In this document: in pieces, positions 31,201 through 39,953 of the stretch
Position numbering within the stretch: position 1 is the first letter of the stretch
Layout: each line of letters opens with the position of its first letter
Origin: Gallaecimonas kandeliae
GTDB taxonomy: Bacteria; Pseudomonadota; Gammaproteobacteria; Enterobacterales; Gallaecimonadaceae
Assembly: GCF_030450055.1 (NCBI RefSeq)
Contig: NZ_CP118480.1
Span: 2,011,415 to 2,075,414 of the forward strand
Reading direction: 5' to 3'
DNA length: 64,000 bases
Translations under genes and position numbers: made by a program
Notes under the pieces: model-generated
What the model saw: only the letters and a program-made list of their open reading frames with translations
What the model was told of the DNA's origin: nothing
Databases searched by the model: none

Positions 31201-31422
31201 ATGGAAAATGTGTTTGGAGGCTTTGGTGTCGCCGGTGCACTTATCTACATTGCGCTTATCATTTTGTGGATGTTGGTCCCAGTTTTTGTCTTTTTGATTT
31301 CAAAGCGTGTCAAGGAAATGCGCGATATAGCAAGAGAATCACGCATTGAAATCAAGGAGCTGAACGCCAGCCTTAAATACCTGAAAAGAAAGTTCAATGA
31401 GACTAATGAACAACAAACCTAA
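31201..31422 (+). CDS. small membrane protein with coiled-coil tail, unknown
   Basis: A 73-residue protein with one long hydrophobic helix (about residues 12-33, GALIYIALIILWMLVPVFVF) followed by a charged helical tail. GAGGGAG lies nine bases before the ATG. It sits right after the IS remnant, on low-GC DNA like the cassettes, but no attC follows it. Function unknown. Confidence 0.65.
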   Translation: MENVFGGFGVAGALIYIALIILWMLVPVFVFLISKRVKEMRDIARESRIEIKELNASLKYLKRKFNETNEQQT

Positions 31423-31550
31423 AAATTATGGCGTGTCATTTTTATTGGGTGAATATCAGATACGCTATACTTGGCTCTCGCTTGTACCTCGTTGATTCTA
31501 GCTAAGTGTTGCTTTCCACTTAGTGCGGCCCTATGCATTAGGTTAGTTAA

Positions 31551-32078
31551 ATGAACCAGAGAGAGATTGTCACCGAACGGTTACTGCTAAGAAGGTTTGT
31601 AATTTCTGATGCCAAGCGTGTTCAGAGCCTGGCAGGTAATAAGGAAGTAGCCAATACAACAGCGAGCATACCTTACCCTTATCCTGATGGTTTGGCTGAA
31701 AAGTGGATTGCCACTCACGAAGATAATTTTGCTAATAGAGCTACTGTGACTTACGCAGTAACGCTGAAAGATAGCAGCGATTTAATAGGCTGCGTAAGCA
31801 TGCTTAACCTGAATTCAGGCCAACCTGAGCTGGGCTACTGGATCGGAGTCGATTATTGGGGAAAAGGCTTCTGTACCGAGGCCTGTAGGGCATTCATAGA
31901 TCACTGCATAGAGGCTTTCGGCTTCAAAGCCATCTATGGTAAGCACCTTGCCATAAACCCAGCCTCGGGCAGGGTTATGGAGAAGTGCGGTTTAACCTAC
32001 ATGTCTACAGAAAAAGGCAAGACCGGCTTCATGAAAGACGCTGAAGAGCTCAGGATTTATAAACTGGTCTGCGCTTAA
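31551..32078 (+). CDS. GNAT family N-acetyltransferase (RimJ/RimL-like)
   Basis: A 175-residue acetyltransferase. It begins with the RimJ/L-type TERLLLRRFVISDA, then ELGYWIGVDYWGKGFCTEAC as the acetyl-CoA binding loop, and NPASGRVMEKCGLTYMSTEK near the end, the typical C-terminal signature of protein- or antibiotic-modifying members. It would use acetyl-CoA in the cytoplasm; the acceptor is unknown. The ribosome binding site is weak. It is the first of three GNAT genes within 2.3 kb. Confidence 0.88.
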   Translation: MNQREIVTERLLLRRFVISDAKRVQSLAGNKEVANTTASIPYPYPDGLAEKWIATHEDNFANRATVTYAVTLKDSSDLIGCVSMLNLNSGQPELGYWIGVDYWGKGFCTEACRAFIDHCIEAFGFKAIYGKHLAINPASGRVMEKCGLTYMSTEKGKTGFMKDAEELRIYKLVCA

Positions 32079-32132
32079 AAAACTGGTTACCGGCACCCAT
32101 ACCTTGAATTCCAATCGGAGAGTGGACGGATA

Positions 32133-32642
32133 ATGGAAGTGAAAATAAGAGCGGCCGACGTCAAAGATCATGAAAGAATTTCGGAAATATTTGACCATCC
32201 TTCGGTAGTCGCTCAAAGTTCTCAGCATCCCTACCTTGGCACCGAAAAAGTGTGCCGGCTGTTTCAAGAGAGCAAGGAAAGCTCTGTCGTGCTGGTCGCC
32301 GAGATAGAAAATGAGGTGCAAGGTTATATCGGGTTAAACCTTAGTGCCAAACCTAGAGCAAAGCATGTGGCCAGCTTTGGCATGGCAGTGCATCCAGACT
32401 GCCACGGAAAAGGCGTCGGCAGCCATCTTTTGGAAGAGGCGATTGACCTTGCCGATAATTGGTTAAACATCATCCGTCTGGAGTTAGAGGTTTATACAGA
32501 TAATGAGCGTGGCATATCTCTGTATAAGAAGTTTGGATTCGATATCGAAGGTGAGTCCAAGTTCGCGTCATTCAAAGACGGTGAGTACATAGGTCTTTAT
32601 CGGATGGCCAGGATCAGCCCCAGATTTAATAATCGTTCGTGA
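32133..32642 (+). CDS. GNAT family N-acetyltransferase
   Basis: A 169-residue acetyltransferase with the acetyl-CoA loop GMAVHPDCHGKGVGSHLLEE (V-x-P-x-x-x-G-x-G-V/I-G) and YTDNERGISLYKKFGFDIEG, resembling the PhnO/YhhY-like group. No signal peptide. It follows the other GNAT gene by 54 bases with GGAGAG upstream, so it may be co-transcribed. The substrate is unknown. Confidence 0.88.
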   Translation: MEVKIRAADVKDHERISEIFDHPSVVAQSSQHPYLGTEKVCRLFQESKESSVVLVAEIENEVQGYIGLNLSAKPRAKHVASFGMAVHPDCHGKGVGSHLLEEAIDLADNWLNIIRLELEVYTDNERGISLYKKFGFDIEGESKFASFKDGEYIGLYRMARISPRFNNRS

Positions 32643-32684
32643 TCCTCACGAAAGTTTAACTTAGACATTGTATGTTTCATAGAA

Positions 32685-33038
32685 ATGAGCATCATTAAAA
32701 CCTTATTCCGGTGGCAAAAAGGCCGGCAGCAGTCCGGTTACGAAAAGATGCTGTTGGCGGGCGCGACCTGGCCAGTCAAGTTTGACCTCTACCTGCTCCG
32801 GTTTCCGGAGGGCTGCGAGGTGCCGCCCCATAGGGACGCTGTCCAGAGCGGGAAGCACTTCAGGTTGAATATCGTCTTGAAGAAGGCAAAGGAAGGGGGA
32901 GACTTTATCTGCCAGTCCCCCATCTACTGCAGCAGCAGGATCAAGTTCTTCCGCCCGGATCTTTGCGGGCATTCGGTATCCAAGGTGGTTTCAGGCAACC
33001 GTTATCTGCTGAGCCTCGGCTGGATAAGAAAGGATTAA
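32685..33038 (+). CDS. small 2OG-Fe(II) oxygenase-like protein
   Basis: A 117-residue protein. PPHRDAVQSGKHFRLNIVLK (with an HxD pair) and the later CGHSVSKVVSGNRYLLSLGW resemble the jelly-roll core of 2-oxoglutarate/iron oxygenases, with His-Asp and a distal His as iron ligands. It is shorter than usual members, so it may be a minimal single-domain form or a fragment. No clear ribosome binding site is seen. Confidence in the fold is moderate and in activity low. Confidence 0.55.
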   Translation: MSIIKTLFRWQKGRQQSGYEKMLLAGATWPVKFDLYLLRFPEGCEVPPHRDAVQSGKHFRLNIVLKKAKEGGDFICQSPIYCSSRIKFFRPDLCGHSVSKVVSGNRYLLSLGWIRKD

Positions 33039-33077
33039 CCGGCTGGCTAAGCCAACTCACAGATTTGGAGTCCCCAA

Positions 33078-33788
33078 ATGCCCCACTTCAGTCCCAGCCC
33101 CATAACGTCACCATCCCCGCACGCAACGGCCTTGCCTGATCCCGGCGCGCTCGAGCTCTGCGCCGCTGTTCGCGCTTGGACATATGGCTGGGCCATTTCC
33201 CGGCACACCCAGGCCCCTGTCCCAGGCTCAGGGTACTTTCAGGTAGCCGTCGGCAAGCCGGGGCAGACCCTTCGCTACGTCCTCCCCCGGCTTGAGCACG
33301 AGCTGGTCCAAAGGCTTGTCGGCGAAGCCGGCCCCGGCACCTGGCTGAAGGTCTGCGCCCCGATGGAGAGCCTGTCTCCCCTGCTCCCGAGCCACTGGAC
33401 GCTGCATGAACCGGAGTTCCTGATGAGCACCGCTCTGGCAGGCCGTCCGGCCCCCGCCATAACGGGCTACCACCTCGATACCGAGCAAACGGGAGCACTG
33501 GTGTTTGCCAGACTCTTTGCCGACACAGGCGAACTGGCGGCCAGCGGCCAAGCCGCCATCGTTGGCGCCTTTGCGACTTTCGACCAGATAGTGACGGCCG
33601 AAACTCACCGGAGGAAGGGGCTTGGCCGGTACATCATGGCGGTGCTGTCCCAATGCGCCCAAGATTGCGGGGCGACACAGGGGGTATTGGTGGCGACAGA
33701 AGCCGGCGCCGCGCTCTACAAAACCCTTGGCTGGTCTATGGTCTCACCGGTCACGGCCGCCTCTGTCCTGCCTGACGAAGACGGATAG
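33078..33788 (+). CDS. GNAT family N-acetyltransferase
   Basis: A 236-residue protein whose C-terminal half is a GNAT domain (AAIVGAFATFDQIVTAETHR, then RRKGLGRYIMAVLSQCAQ as acetyl-CoA loop, VLVATEAGAALYKTLGW). The N-terminal 110 residues contain a Trp/Pro-rich segment that I cannot assign. GC content is back to the chromosomal level, unlike the two GNAT genes upstream. GGAG precedes the ATG. Substrate unknown. Confidence 0.82.
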   Translation: MPHFSPSPITSPSPHATALPDPGALELCAAVRAWTYGWAISRHTQAPVPGSGYFQVAVGKPGQTLRYVLPRLEHELVQRLVGEAGPGTWLKVCAPMESLSPLLPSHWTLHEPEFLMSTALAGRPAPAITGYHLDTEQTGALVFARLFADTGELAASGQAAIVGAFATFDQIVTAETHRRKGLGRYIMAVLSQCAQDCGATQGVLVATEAGAALYKTLGWSMVSPVTAASVLPDEDG

Positions 33789-33874
33789 CCCCCCAATGCC
33801 CTGAATGTGCTTTGGCCTTCACCAAATGAACTCAGGGGCCAATGCTGCCCCTCTACCTGTGATTAAGGAAAATC

Positions 33875-34312
33875 ATGCAAAAGCTGAAATATGCCTTTAT
33901 GCCTAACCCCAAATATGACGGCATACGCCCCATCAGCATCTACCTCATGAGGGCGATCTATGGACTTATGTTCTTCGTGTTGGGAAAGGATGTGTGGAGC
34001 AAGATCCTCTTTCATGAGGGTGCCTGGGGCTCCAAGGATGCCATGGTCTGGTGCGTCTGGGCGGCCTTCTCCTCTTTGGCATTGATCGGGATATTCAGGA
34101 CGGTGCGCATGCTCCCGATATTGCTTCTGGAGATCTTCTACAAGGTGCTTTGGCTCGCCATAGTGGTGCTCCCGCTGGTAAGAAGCGGCCAAACCATAAG
34201 CCCTGAGGTCACCGACATGATGCAAGCCTTCTTGTGGGTGGCACTGCCTATAATTGCTGTACCTTGGGGCTATGTCGTTAACCGCTACCTGCTTGGCCGA
34301 ACCGCCAACTGA
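33875..34312 (+). CDS. four-helix integral membrane protein, unknown
   Basis: A 145-residue protein with four hydrophobic helices (about residues 22-40, 58-77, 82-104, 115-137). AAGGA precedes the ATG. The pattern of short loops and Trp-rich helices is like small DUF-type membrane proteins of Gammaproteobacteria, but I cannot name a family. It is followed within 35 bases by the MAPEG gene, so the two may share a transcript. Confidence 0.7.
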   Translation: MQKLKYAFMPNPKYDGIRPISIYLMRAIYGLMFFVLGKDVWSKILFHEGAWGSKDAMVWCVWAAFSSLALIGIFRTVRMLPILLLEIFYKVLWLAIVVLPLVRSGQTISPEVTDMMQAFLWVALPIIAVPWGYVVNRYLLGRTAN

Positions 34313-34344
34313 GCCTCGATGCCGGTTTGGAAGGAGTGCATGCC

Positions 34345-34824
34345 ATGACCATCGAAAGCACCGTCTTGAGCCTGGATAACCCCGTCTTCGCCGCCTATGT
34401 GCTGGCGGCGTCGGTCATGCTGTTGAAGCTGCTGTTGCAGCCCTGGATGACGGTGATCAGGATGATGAAGGTACGTGCCGGCTTTCGCAGCCCCGAGGAT
34501 GCCAAGCAGAGCCCCCTCAACCCGGCGCCAGTCTCAGGCCAGCTGGAGCCGAACGAGTATGTGGAGCGTTCGCGGCGCATGAACCTGAACGACCTGGAGA
34601 GCATTCCCGCCTTTCTGGTGGCAGGCCTGCTGTTCGTGCTGGTGGGCCCGCCGCTGCTGCTGGCCGAGGTGCTGTTCTGGACCTACGTCCTGGCCCGGGC
34701 GGCCCATTTCGTCGCCTACGCCACGGCGCAGCTGCACGACGTCAGGGCCACCTTCTGGACTTTCAGTTCACTGTCCATCATCGCCATGGTGCTTTACACC
34801 CTGTACCAGGTGCTCACCAGATAA
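34345..34824 (+). CDS. MAPEG family membrane protein
   Basis: A 159-residue member of the membrane-associated proteins in eicosanoid and glutathione metabolism. Four helices are visible, and the conserved segment ERSRRMNLNDLESIPAFLVA matches the glutathione-binding ERxxRxHxNDxENI motif of the family. The bacterial enzymes commonly show glutathione transferase or peroxidase activity toward lipid-like substrates in the inner membrane. I use the ATG at 34345 (AAGGAG eight bases upstream) rather than a TTG six codons before. Confidence 0.85.
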   Translation: MTIESTVLSLDNPVFAAYVLAASVMLLKLLLQPWMTVIRMMKVRAGFRSPEDAKQSPLNPAPVSGQLEPNEYVERSRRMNLNDLESIPAFLVAGLLFVLVGPPLLLAEVLFWTYVLARAAHFVAYATAQLHDVRATFWTFSSLSIIAMVLYTLYQVLTR

Positions 34825-34910
34825 GTAAAAAGGCACAAGACATCTGCCGTACCATGCCATCCTTTCGCAGCGCCCCTGTGCTGCGACATTCCATTTTGAG
34901 AGATAACACC

Positions 34911-35171
34911 TTGAGAATCGCCGTCATTGTTCTGACCCTGCTGACCGTCACCTCCTGTTCCACTTCAGCCGGCAGGGCCCACGCGGCCATGGCAAAAAAC
35001 GAACAGGAAAAGGCCTATACCATCGGCCAGGAAGAAGGGAATATCGAGAATACCCAGGCCGTCCAGGCCGCCAATGACAGGGCCGAGATGCACCGCGAGC
35101 AGGAGGGCGAAGCCGACGGCTTTCCCCAGCTGGACTTCCTTTTCAAGCTCTTGGTGCAGCTGATCAAGTGA
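34911..35171 (+). CDS. small lipoprotein, unknown
   Basis: From a TTG at 34911 the frame gives an 86-residue protein with a lipoprotein signal (hydrophobic residues 3-12, lipobox VTSC). The mature part is hydrophilic, rich in Gln, Glu and Ala, and ends in a hydrophobic-basic helix (FLFKLLVQLIK). The frame is open further upstream without a signal peptide at that end. Function unknown. Confidence 0.6.
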   Translation: MRIAVIVLTLLTVTSCSTSAGRAHAAMAKNEQEKAYTIGQEEGNIENTQAVQAANDRAEMHREQEGEADGFPQLDFLFKLLVQLIK

Positions 35172-35379
35172 TCTTAAAAGGCCGGCGTGGTCAGGCTGGC
35201 GATCGGTATCAAAAGGGCTTTCCGCCCGCAGCAGGGCAAATCGCGGCGTCATCGAACTGCAAAGCGGCGATGCGATAAGGAGCGAGACGACAGCCGAGGT
35301 CAGCCGCCTTTGTTATCGCTCCCACAGGCCACACCGCCACACATCAGCCCAAGGCAGGGCGTCAGCGTTAGAGGGAACT

Positions 35380-36210
35380 ATGCACAGTATCAAGACTGCA
35401 CTCATGGCATTTTGCTTCGCCGCCCTGGCCTTGATGGCGGGCTGCGCGACTGTGCCCTCCAGCAAAAAGGCCGAGGTCGCCTCAAACAGCATCGCCTACT
35501 ACCAGAGGCCCGGTACCGGGCCGACGGTGGTTTTCCAAGCCGGCCTCGGTGACGGTAAGGATGTGTGGGGCAAGGTCATAGGCCAGCTGCCAGGCAGCCT
35601 TGCCCTCTTCGCCTATGACAGGCCAGGTTACGGCGACAGCCCACTCGCCCAGGATAAGCGCAGCCCCTGTGCCATTTCCCGGGAACTCCACGCCCTGCTC
35701 AAGGCGGCCAAGGTCGCCCCGCCCTACCTCCTGGTCGGGCACTCCCTGGGAGGCCTGGACCAGCTCTGCTTCGCGACCCTCTACCCCCATGAGGTGGCCG
35801 GCATGGTCTTGCTGGACCCCACCTACCCGCACCATTGGTCGAAAATGCAGGTCGAAGCGCCCCTCAGCGCCAACATCTTGAAAAGCCTCAGGCTGGTGGC
35901 CTTCAGCAGCGCCATGAAGCAGGAGTTTGACGCCCAGGAAGACTGCCTCACCGAGCTGGACCTGAAGCAGCCCCTGACCTTCCCGACCCGGCTGCTGTTC
36001 AGCACCGAATTCCGGCCAGAGGAGCTTGGCAGCTACCAGCAGTTCGTAAAAGCGCTGCGCAAACAATGGCCCAACTTCTTCACCCAGGTGCAGAGCAGCG
36101 AGGTCAGCGGTTCAGGGCACTATATCCAGAAAGACGCCCCCGAGACCGTCGTCCAAGCGATAGAGAAGGTGCTTGGAGAGAGCCAGGCTTCACATTTGGC
36201 GCGCCGCTAA
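35380..36210 (+). CDS. alpha/beta hydrolase, lipoprotein
   Basis: A 276-residue alpha/beta-fold hydrolase with a lipoprotein signal (LALMAGC, Cys22). VVFQAGLGDGKDVWGKV is the oxyanion-hole strand, LLVGHSLGGL carries the nucleophilic serine, LLDPTYP the region after strand 6, and SGSGHYIQKDAPETV the catalytic histidine. As a lipid-anchored enzyme it would act in the periplasm or on the outer membrane, perhaps as an esterase or lactonase; the substrate is unknown. Confidence 0.85.
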   Translation: MHSIKTALMAFCFAALALMAGCATVPSSKKAEVASNSIAYYQRPGTGPTVVFQAGLGDGKDVWGKVIGQLPGSLALFAYDRPGYGDSPLAQDKRSPCAISRELHALLKAAKVAPPYLLVGHSLGGLDQLCFATLYPHEVAGMVLLDPTYPHHWSKMQVEAPLSANILKSLRLVAFSSAMKQEFDAQEDCLTELDLKQPLTFPTRLLFSTEFRPEELGSYQQFVKALRKQWPNFFTQVQSSEVSGSGHYIQKDAPETVVQAIEKVLGESQASHLARR

Positions 36211-36267
36211 GAGCCCTCAGCCACCCAGCGCATTGGGCGGTCTGACGGACAGGAGGGCTTTTCCCCG

Positions 36268-36594
36268 ATGAACGCACTGAAAGCCGAGCTGATAGCGCTG
36301 CTCGAACAGATCCCGGGGGTCAAGCGGATCCCCTACCCTGATAGGGACGACGGCTTCTGCGGCCTTGGCTTTAGGGGCAAAGAGATAGGTCACTTTCACA
36401 GCGGCAACGAGCTCGACCTCAAGCTCGGTCGCAGGCTCATACAGCAGCAAGGCCTGCGCCACCCCGCCGATTCGACCGTCCACCCCAAGCGGAGCCCGAA
36501 TTCCCAGTACATAGAGCTGCGCTTTCATCAGCGCCAGGAGCTCGGCGAAATCGCCAGGCTGGTCACGCTCTTGGTTGGGGAGCTGCGCCGCTAA
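36268..36594 (+). CDS. luciferase/DUF5519-like domain protein
   Basis: A 108-residue protein. EIGHFHSGNELDLKLGRRLI and the following GLRHPADSTVHP match the small DUF5519 (luciferase-domain) proteins, which have a conserved HFH..xxLDL motif. No cofactor site is obvious and no function is established. GGAGG lies upstream of the ATG. It follows the hydrolase gene by 57 bases. Confidence 0.7.
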   Translation: MNALKAELIALLEQIPGVKRIPYPDRDDGFCGLGFRGKEIGHFHSGNELDLKLGRRLIQQQGLRHPADSTVHPKRSPNSQYIELRFHQRQELGEIARLVTLLVGELRR

Positions 36595-36717
36595 GGCCAG
36601 CGGGTGCCGGCCAGGTGCGCCAAGGCGGGAATTTACGCTGGTGTGTCCGCCCGGCTGCGCCTAACTTAGGGTGTGCACTGGCAGGGACCCTGCCCCATCA
36701 ATAACAACGGAGGTTAC

Positions 36718-37041
36718 ATGTCAGCCAACAGCATCTATCGCGTCGACAAGTTCGTGGTGCCGCAAAGTGCCCGCGAGGAATTCCTGCAGCGGGTCCAGCA
36801 AACCCATGCCGTGCTGCGCCGCCAGCCTGGCTTTATCCGCGACGCCCTCCTCGAGCAGGTGGCGGGCCCCGGCCGCTTCAACATCGTCACCATCGCCGAG
36901 TGGGAAAGCCAAGGCGCCATCGACGCCGCCCGCGCCGAGGTGGCCAAGGTCCACACCGAGAGCGGCTTCAACCCCCAGGAGACCCTGGCCCGCCTCGGCA
37001 TAGAGGCCGACATCGCCAACTACCAGGCGCTCGGCGCCTGA
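36718..37041 (+). CDS. antibiotic biosynthesis monooxygenase (ABM) domain protein
   Basis: A 107-residue dimeric ferredoxin-like ABM protein: YRVDKFVVPQSAREEFLQRV is the opening strand-helix, LRRQPGFIRDALLEQ and FNIVTIAEWESQGAIDAARA follow the family pattern. Members range from quinol monooxygenases to heme-degrading enzymes; no specific substrate can be assigned. GGAGGT lies upstream of the ATG at 36718, which fixes the start. It precedes an FMN reductase gene by 23 bases, a plausible flavin-supply partner. Confidence 0.82.
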   Translation: MSANSIYRVDKFVVPQSAREEFLQRVQQTHAVLRRQPGFIRDALLEQVAGPGRFNIVTIAEWESQGAIDAARAEVAKVHTESGFNPQETLARLGIEADIANYQALGA

Positions 37042-37064
37042 GGGCGCAGCCAAGGCTTAATACC

Positions 37065-37655
37065 ATGGAAAGATGTAACCTGCTGGCCCTGTCCGGCAGC
37101 CTGCGCCGGCTCTCCTACAACAGGACGGCGCTTGAGGCGTTAAGGGCCCTTAGCCCCAGCGGAATCAGCATCGAGCTGGGCGATATAGGGGCGCTGCCGC
37201 TGTTCAACCCGGATCTGGAAGACAGCCCCATCCCTGCCCTGGCCGCGCTGAAGTCGGCCCTGGCCCGGGCCGACGGCCTCATCATCGCAAGCCCCGAATA
37301 TGCCCACGGCATCAGCGGCCCCATGAAGAACGCTCTCGACTGGCTGGTCAGCGGCGAGGAATTCCCCGGTAAGCCCATCATGCTCGTCAACACCTCCCCA
37401 AGGGCCTCCCATGCCCAGGCCGCCTTGCGGGAGGTGCTGGTGACCATGTCCGGGATCATCATCGACAGTGCCTGCCTCTCCCTGCCCCTGCTGGGCAGCG
37501 GCCTGGCCAGGGACGGCATACTGGCAAACCCGGCTCTGGCAGGCTCCCTGCAAGCCGGCCTTATTGAGTTCTGCCGCCAGATCAGGGCGCTGCAGCAGGC
37601 GACGCTGGCCCAGGGCGCGGCGGTAGAGGAGCAGTCAAGATGCGTTATTGGATAG
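37065..37655 (+). CDS. NADPH-dependent FMN reductase family protein
   Basis: A 196-residue flavodoxin-fold reductase. LLALSGSLRRLSYNRTALEA is the FMN phosphate loop, ADGLIIASPEYAHGISGPMK and NALDWLVSG the isoalloxazine-contacting segment. It should reduce quinones, azo compounds or flavin with NADPH in the cytoplasm. The ATG at 37065 is chosen because the longer frame overlaps the ABM gene. It overlaps the next gene (EVE protein) by 16 bases. Confidence 0.88.
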   Translation: MERCNLLALSGSLRRLSYNRTALEALRALSPSGISIELGDIGALPLFNPDLEDSPIPALAALKSALARADGLIIASPEYAHGISGPMKNALDWLVSGEEFPGKPIMLVNTSPRASHAQAALREVLVTMSGIIIDSACLSLPLLGSGLARDGILANPALAGSLQAGLIEFCRQIRALQQATLAQGAAVEEQSRCVIG

Positions 37656-38077
37656 GCGTCGCCTCAAAGGACCACGTCGAGCGGGGCGTGGCGGGCGGCT
37701 TTTGCCAGCTCTGCCACGGCAAGGCACAGCCCCTCAAACGGATGTCGGTGGGGGATTGGATCCTTTACTACTCCCCCAGGGAAACTTTCGAGGAGGCCTC
37801 CGGCGAAGCCAGGCCCTGCCAGCAATTCACCGCCATAGGGGAAGTGGTGGGGGCAGAGGCCTACCCCTTCGAGATGGCCCCCGGCTTTGTGCCCCACAGG
37901 CGCGATATCCGCTTTCTCGACAGCCGGGCTGTCCCCATTCGGCCGCTGCTGGAGCAGCTTTCCTTCATACGGGACAAAGGCCGCTGGGGATACGCCTTCA
38001 GGTTCGGGCACTTGGAGATACCCCGGGCCGACTTTGAACTGATCGCCAAGGCCATGCTCGGCAGGGTGCCGGACTAA
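37640..38077 (+). CDS. EVE domain-containing protein
   Basis: A 145-residue PUA-like EVE-domain protein. It starts MRYWIGVASKDHVERGVAGG, followed by LKRMSVGDWILYYSPRE and FTAIGEVVG, the usual strands that form the nucleic-acid-modification pocket. EVE domains bind modified bases in DNA or RNA and are often linked with restriction or RNA-related functions; this short single-domain type is widespread on its own. The overlap with the FMN reductase gene suggests co-translation. Confidence 0.85.
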   Translation: MRYWIGVASKDHVERGVAGGFCQLCHGKAQPLKRMSVGDWILYYSPRETFEEASGEARPCQQFTAIGEVVGAEAYPFEMAPGFVPHRRDIRFLDSRAVPIRPLLEQLSFIRDKGRWGYAFRFGHLEIPRADFELIAKAMLGRVPD

Positions 38078-38190
38078 CCGAAACCAGAGGGGCCCTTGGC
38101 CCTCGCCAGGCGCTGCCATGATGCAAAGGCGACACGGCAACCCCAGATCGTACCCGGCAAACCATCAACCACTCACAAGCGGAGGCCTAC

Positions 38191-38595
38191 ATGGCAAAGA
38201 TCACCGGCATAGGTGGGGTATTCCTCAAGTGCAAGGGCGACAGCAAAGCCCTGGCAGCCTGGTACCGGGACCATCTCGGCATGGCACTGGAGGATTTCGG
38301 CGGCGCCGTCCTGCGCTGGCCCGAGGACAAGGCCGAAGACGGCGGCCTGACCGTATGGCACCTGGCGGATAAGGACAGCCAGTGGTTCAGCCCCAGCCAG
38401 TCGTCCTTCATGATCAACTACAGGGTCGATGACCTCGACGAGATGCTGGCCCAGCTGCAGGCGGCCGGCGTCACAGTGGTCGGCGGCCCAGAGTCCCACG
38501 AGAACGGCAAGTTCGCCTGGGTGATGGACCCGGACGGCAACAAGCTTGAGCTCTGGGAGCCCAGGCGCTGGGACGAGAAGAACAAGGGCGCTTGA
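38191..38595 (+). CDS. VOC family (glyoxalase-like) protein
   Basis: A 134-residue vicinal-oxygen-chelate protein with two beta-alpha-beta-beta-beta modules. ITGIGGVFLKCKGDSKALAA starts the first module, and FAWVMDPDGNKLELWEP is the typical C-terminal metal-site end (Glu as ligand). VOC proteins include glyoxalases, dioxygenases and resistance proteins; specificity is not visible. GGAGG lies upstream of the ATG. Confidence 0.87.
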   Translation: MAKITGIGGVFLKCKGDSKALAAWYRDHLGMALEDFGGAVLRWPEDKAEDGGLTVWHLADKDSQWFSPSQSSFMINYRVDDLDEMLAQLQAAGVTVVGGPESHENGKFAWVMDPDGNKLELWEPRRWDEKNKGA

Positions 38596-38777
38596 GGTGG
38601 GGCAAGATCTGCTGCGCACCAACATCCAATCGCCTGACTACCTGATCTAGCTATTTTTAATTTCCACTCCAACCCTGGTTGATAGCCTGCAATGTTGGCG
38701 GCAGGATCTGCACCTGCCCAAAAACGCTTCGACACGGCAGGTTTATGAAGGGCCAGAGGAACTAAGGATGATTCAGT

Positions 38778-39083
38778 TTGAACCGCAATAACGAACCCTG
38801 GGTGAAAACGGCAAGTGAAAGATACGAAGACTGTATCGTGGGAAATCGCGATGGACTACTGGCGCTGAAATCATCCATCGATAAGGCAATCGCACAACAA
38901 TCCGACTCCCCAACATTCAAATCTGATTTTTTGACGATCGTCTGCACCGATGACCCATGGGAGAAATCAGAAGGTCCATCCTTGCCAAAGTGGCAAGAGA
39001 TCACATTTAACCTCGTTCTCTTTGTTTGGCTTCTACTGCTACCCATCTTAGGTCTTGGCGTTATCGCGTCATGGCTCCTCTGA
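38778..39083 (+). CDS. small tail-anchored membrane protein, unknown
   Basis: A 101-residue protein starting at TTG (38778, AAGGA upstream). The first 75 residues are hydrophilic (for example DDPWEKSEGPSLPKWQ) and the last 25 form one hydrophobic helix (LVLFVWLLLLPILGLGVIAS), so it would be anchored by its C-terminus. No family recognised. It is less GC-rich than its neighbours and may be acquired. Confidence 0.6.
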   Translation: MNRNNEPWVKTASERYEDCIVGNRDGLLALKSSIDKAIAQQSDSPTFKSDFLTIVCTDDPWEKSEGPSLPKWQEITFNLVLFVWLLLLPILGLGVIASWLL

Positions 39084-39125
39084 ATCGCTTCATCAGCGGC
39101 GAAAGCTCTTCGCCAAGTTGCCAAT

Positions 39126-39395
39126 ATGAATTGTGTTGACCATCCCCTATTGATGCTCTTGGTCGCCCTGGCCAGCCTGCCCGTCTACAGCACTCTGGCC
39201 AGGATGTTCTTTGGCAAGGGCCTCGGTGGCCTTGCCAATGCCATCCGACTTTTCTTTACACCCGAAATCATTTCGCTGTTGCGAGGCGAATATCTGCAAG
39301 ACGGCTGGGAGAGCCTCAAGTTCTTTCTCTTTATCCTGCTCTGCATAGGCTGGGTACTGAGCGCCTCCGAGCTGCTGACCAAAGCCCTTTTCTAG
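39126..39395 (+). CDS. small two-helix membrane protein, unknown
   Basis: An 89-residue protein with hydrophobic segments at about residues 8-25 (LLMLLVALASLPVYSTLA) and 66-84 (FFLFILLCIGWVLSASEL). No good ribosome binding site or known domain is seen. It follows the tail-anchored gene by 42 bases and may be co-transcribed. Confidence 0.55.
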   Translation: MNCVDHPLLMLLVALASLPVYSTLARMFFGKGLGGLANAIRLFFTPEIISLLRGEYLQDGWESLKFFLFILLCIGWVLSASELLTKALF

Positions 39396-39501
39396 CCGCC
39401 TGACTGCGCCGTTTTGCTGTTGCAACCGAAAAAGCCAATGCCCATCGCCAGTTGGCGGCCCTGGGCTATAGTAGAGGCCTGTTCACAAGGAGGAATTTCA
39501 G

Positions 39502-39891
39502 ATGGCTGACAGGGAAGCCGTAATGGCCCCATTCAGGGCAAATGGCGATTGGCGCGTCGAGCTGCTGAACAAGCTACGTGGCCTGATCAAGGAAGCAGAG
39601 CCGCAGGTGGTGGAAGAGCGCAAATGGGTCAAACCCAGCAATCCGCTGGGGGTGCCCGTGTGGTCCCATCAAGGCATGATCTGCACCGGCGAAACCTACA
39701 AAGAGTACGTCAAACTGACCTTCCTCAAGGGCGCCGCCCTGCCCGACCCTTCCAACCTCTTCAACGCCAGCCTGGCCGGTAATGCCCGGCGCGCCATCGA
39801 TATCCGGGAGGGCGAAACCCTCGACCAAGACGCCTTCAAGGCGCTGATCCGCGCCGCTATCGCCCTTAACGCCGCAGGTAAAAAGAAGTAG
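39502..39891 (+). CDS. DUF1801 domain protein
   Basis: A 129-residue protein of the DUF1801/YdhG-like fold. WRVELLNKLRGLIKEAEPQV and ERKWVKPSNPLGVPVWSHQG, then YVKLTFLKGAALPDPSNLF, follow the family pattern. Members show frataxin-like folds but a general function is not established. AAGGAGG precedes the ATG. It is monocistronic. Confidence 0.82.
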   Translation: MADREAVMAPFRANGDWRVELLNKLRGLIKEAEPQVVEERKWVKPSNPLGVPVWSHQGMICTGETYKEYVKLTFLKGAALPDPSNLFNASLAGNARRAIDIREGETLDQDAFKALIRAAIALNAAGKKK

Positions 39892-39953
39892 GCCTTACCC
39901 AGCTCCGGGTGACTTTGGCAACGTATCCAAAGCGCCATTTTCAAAGGAAAAAC

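Noticed and set aside
35364-35370. GTTAGAG before the alpha/beta hydrolase gene, resembling an attC core
   Set aside because: No matching inverse core or paired arms are found in the preceding 150 bases, so a further cassette junction is not supported.
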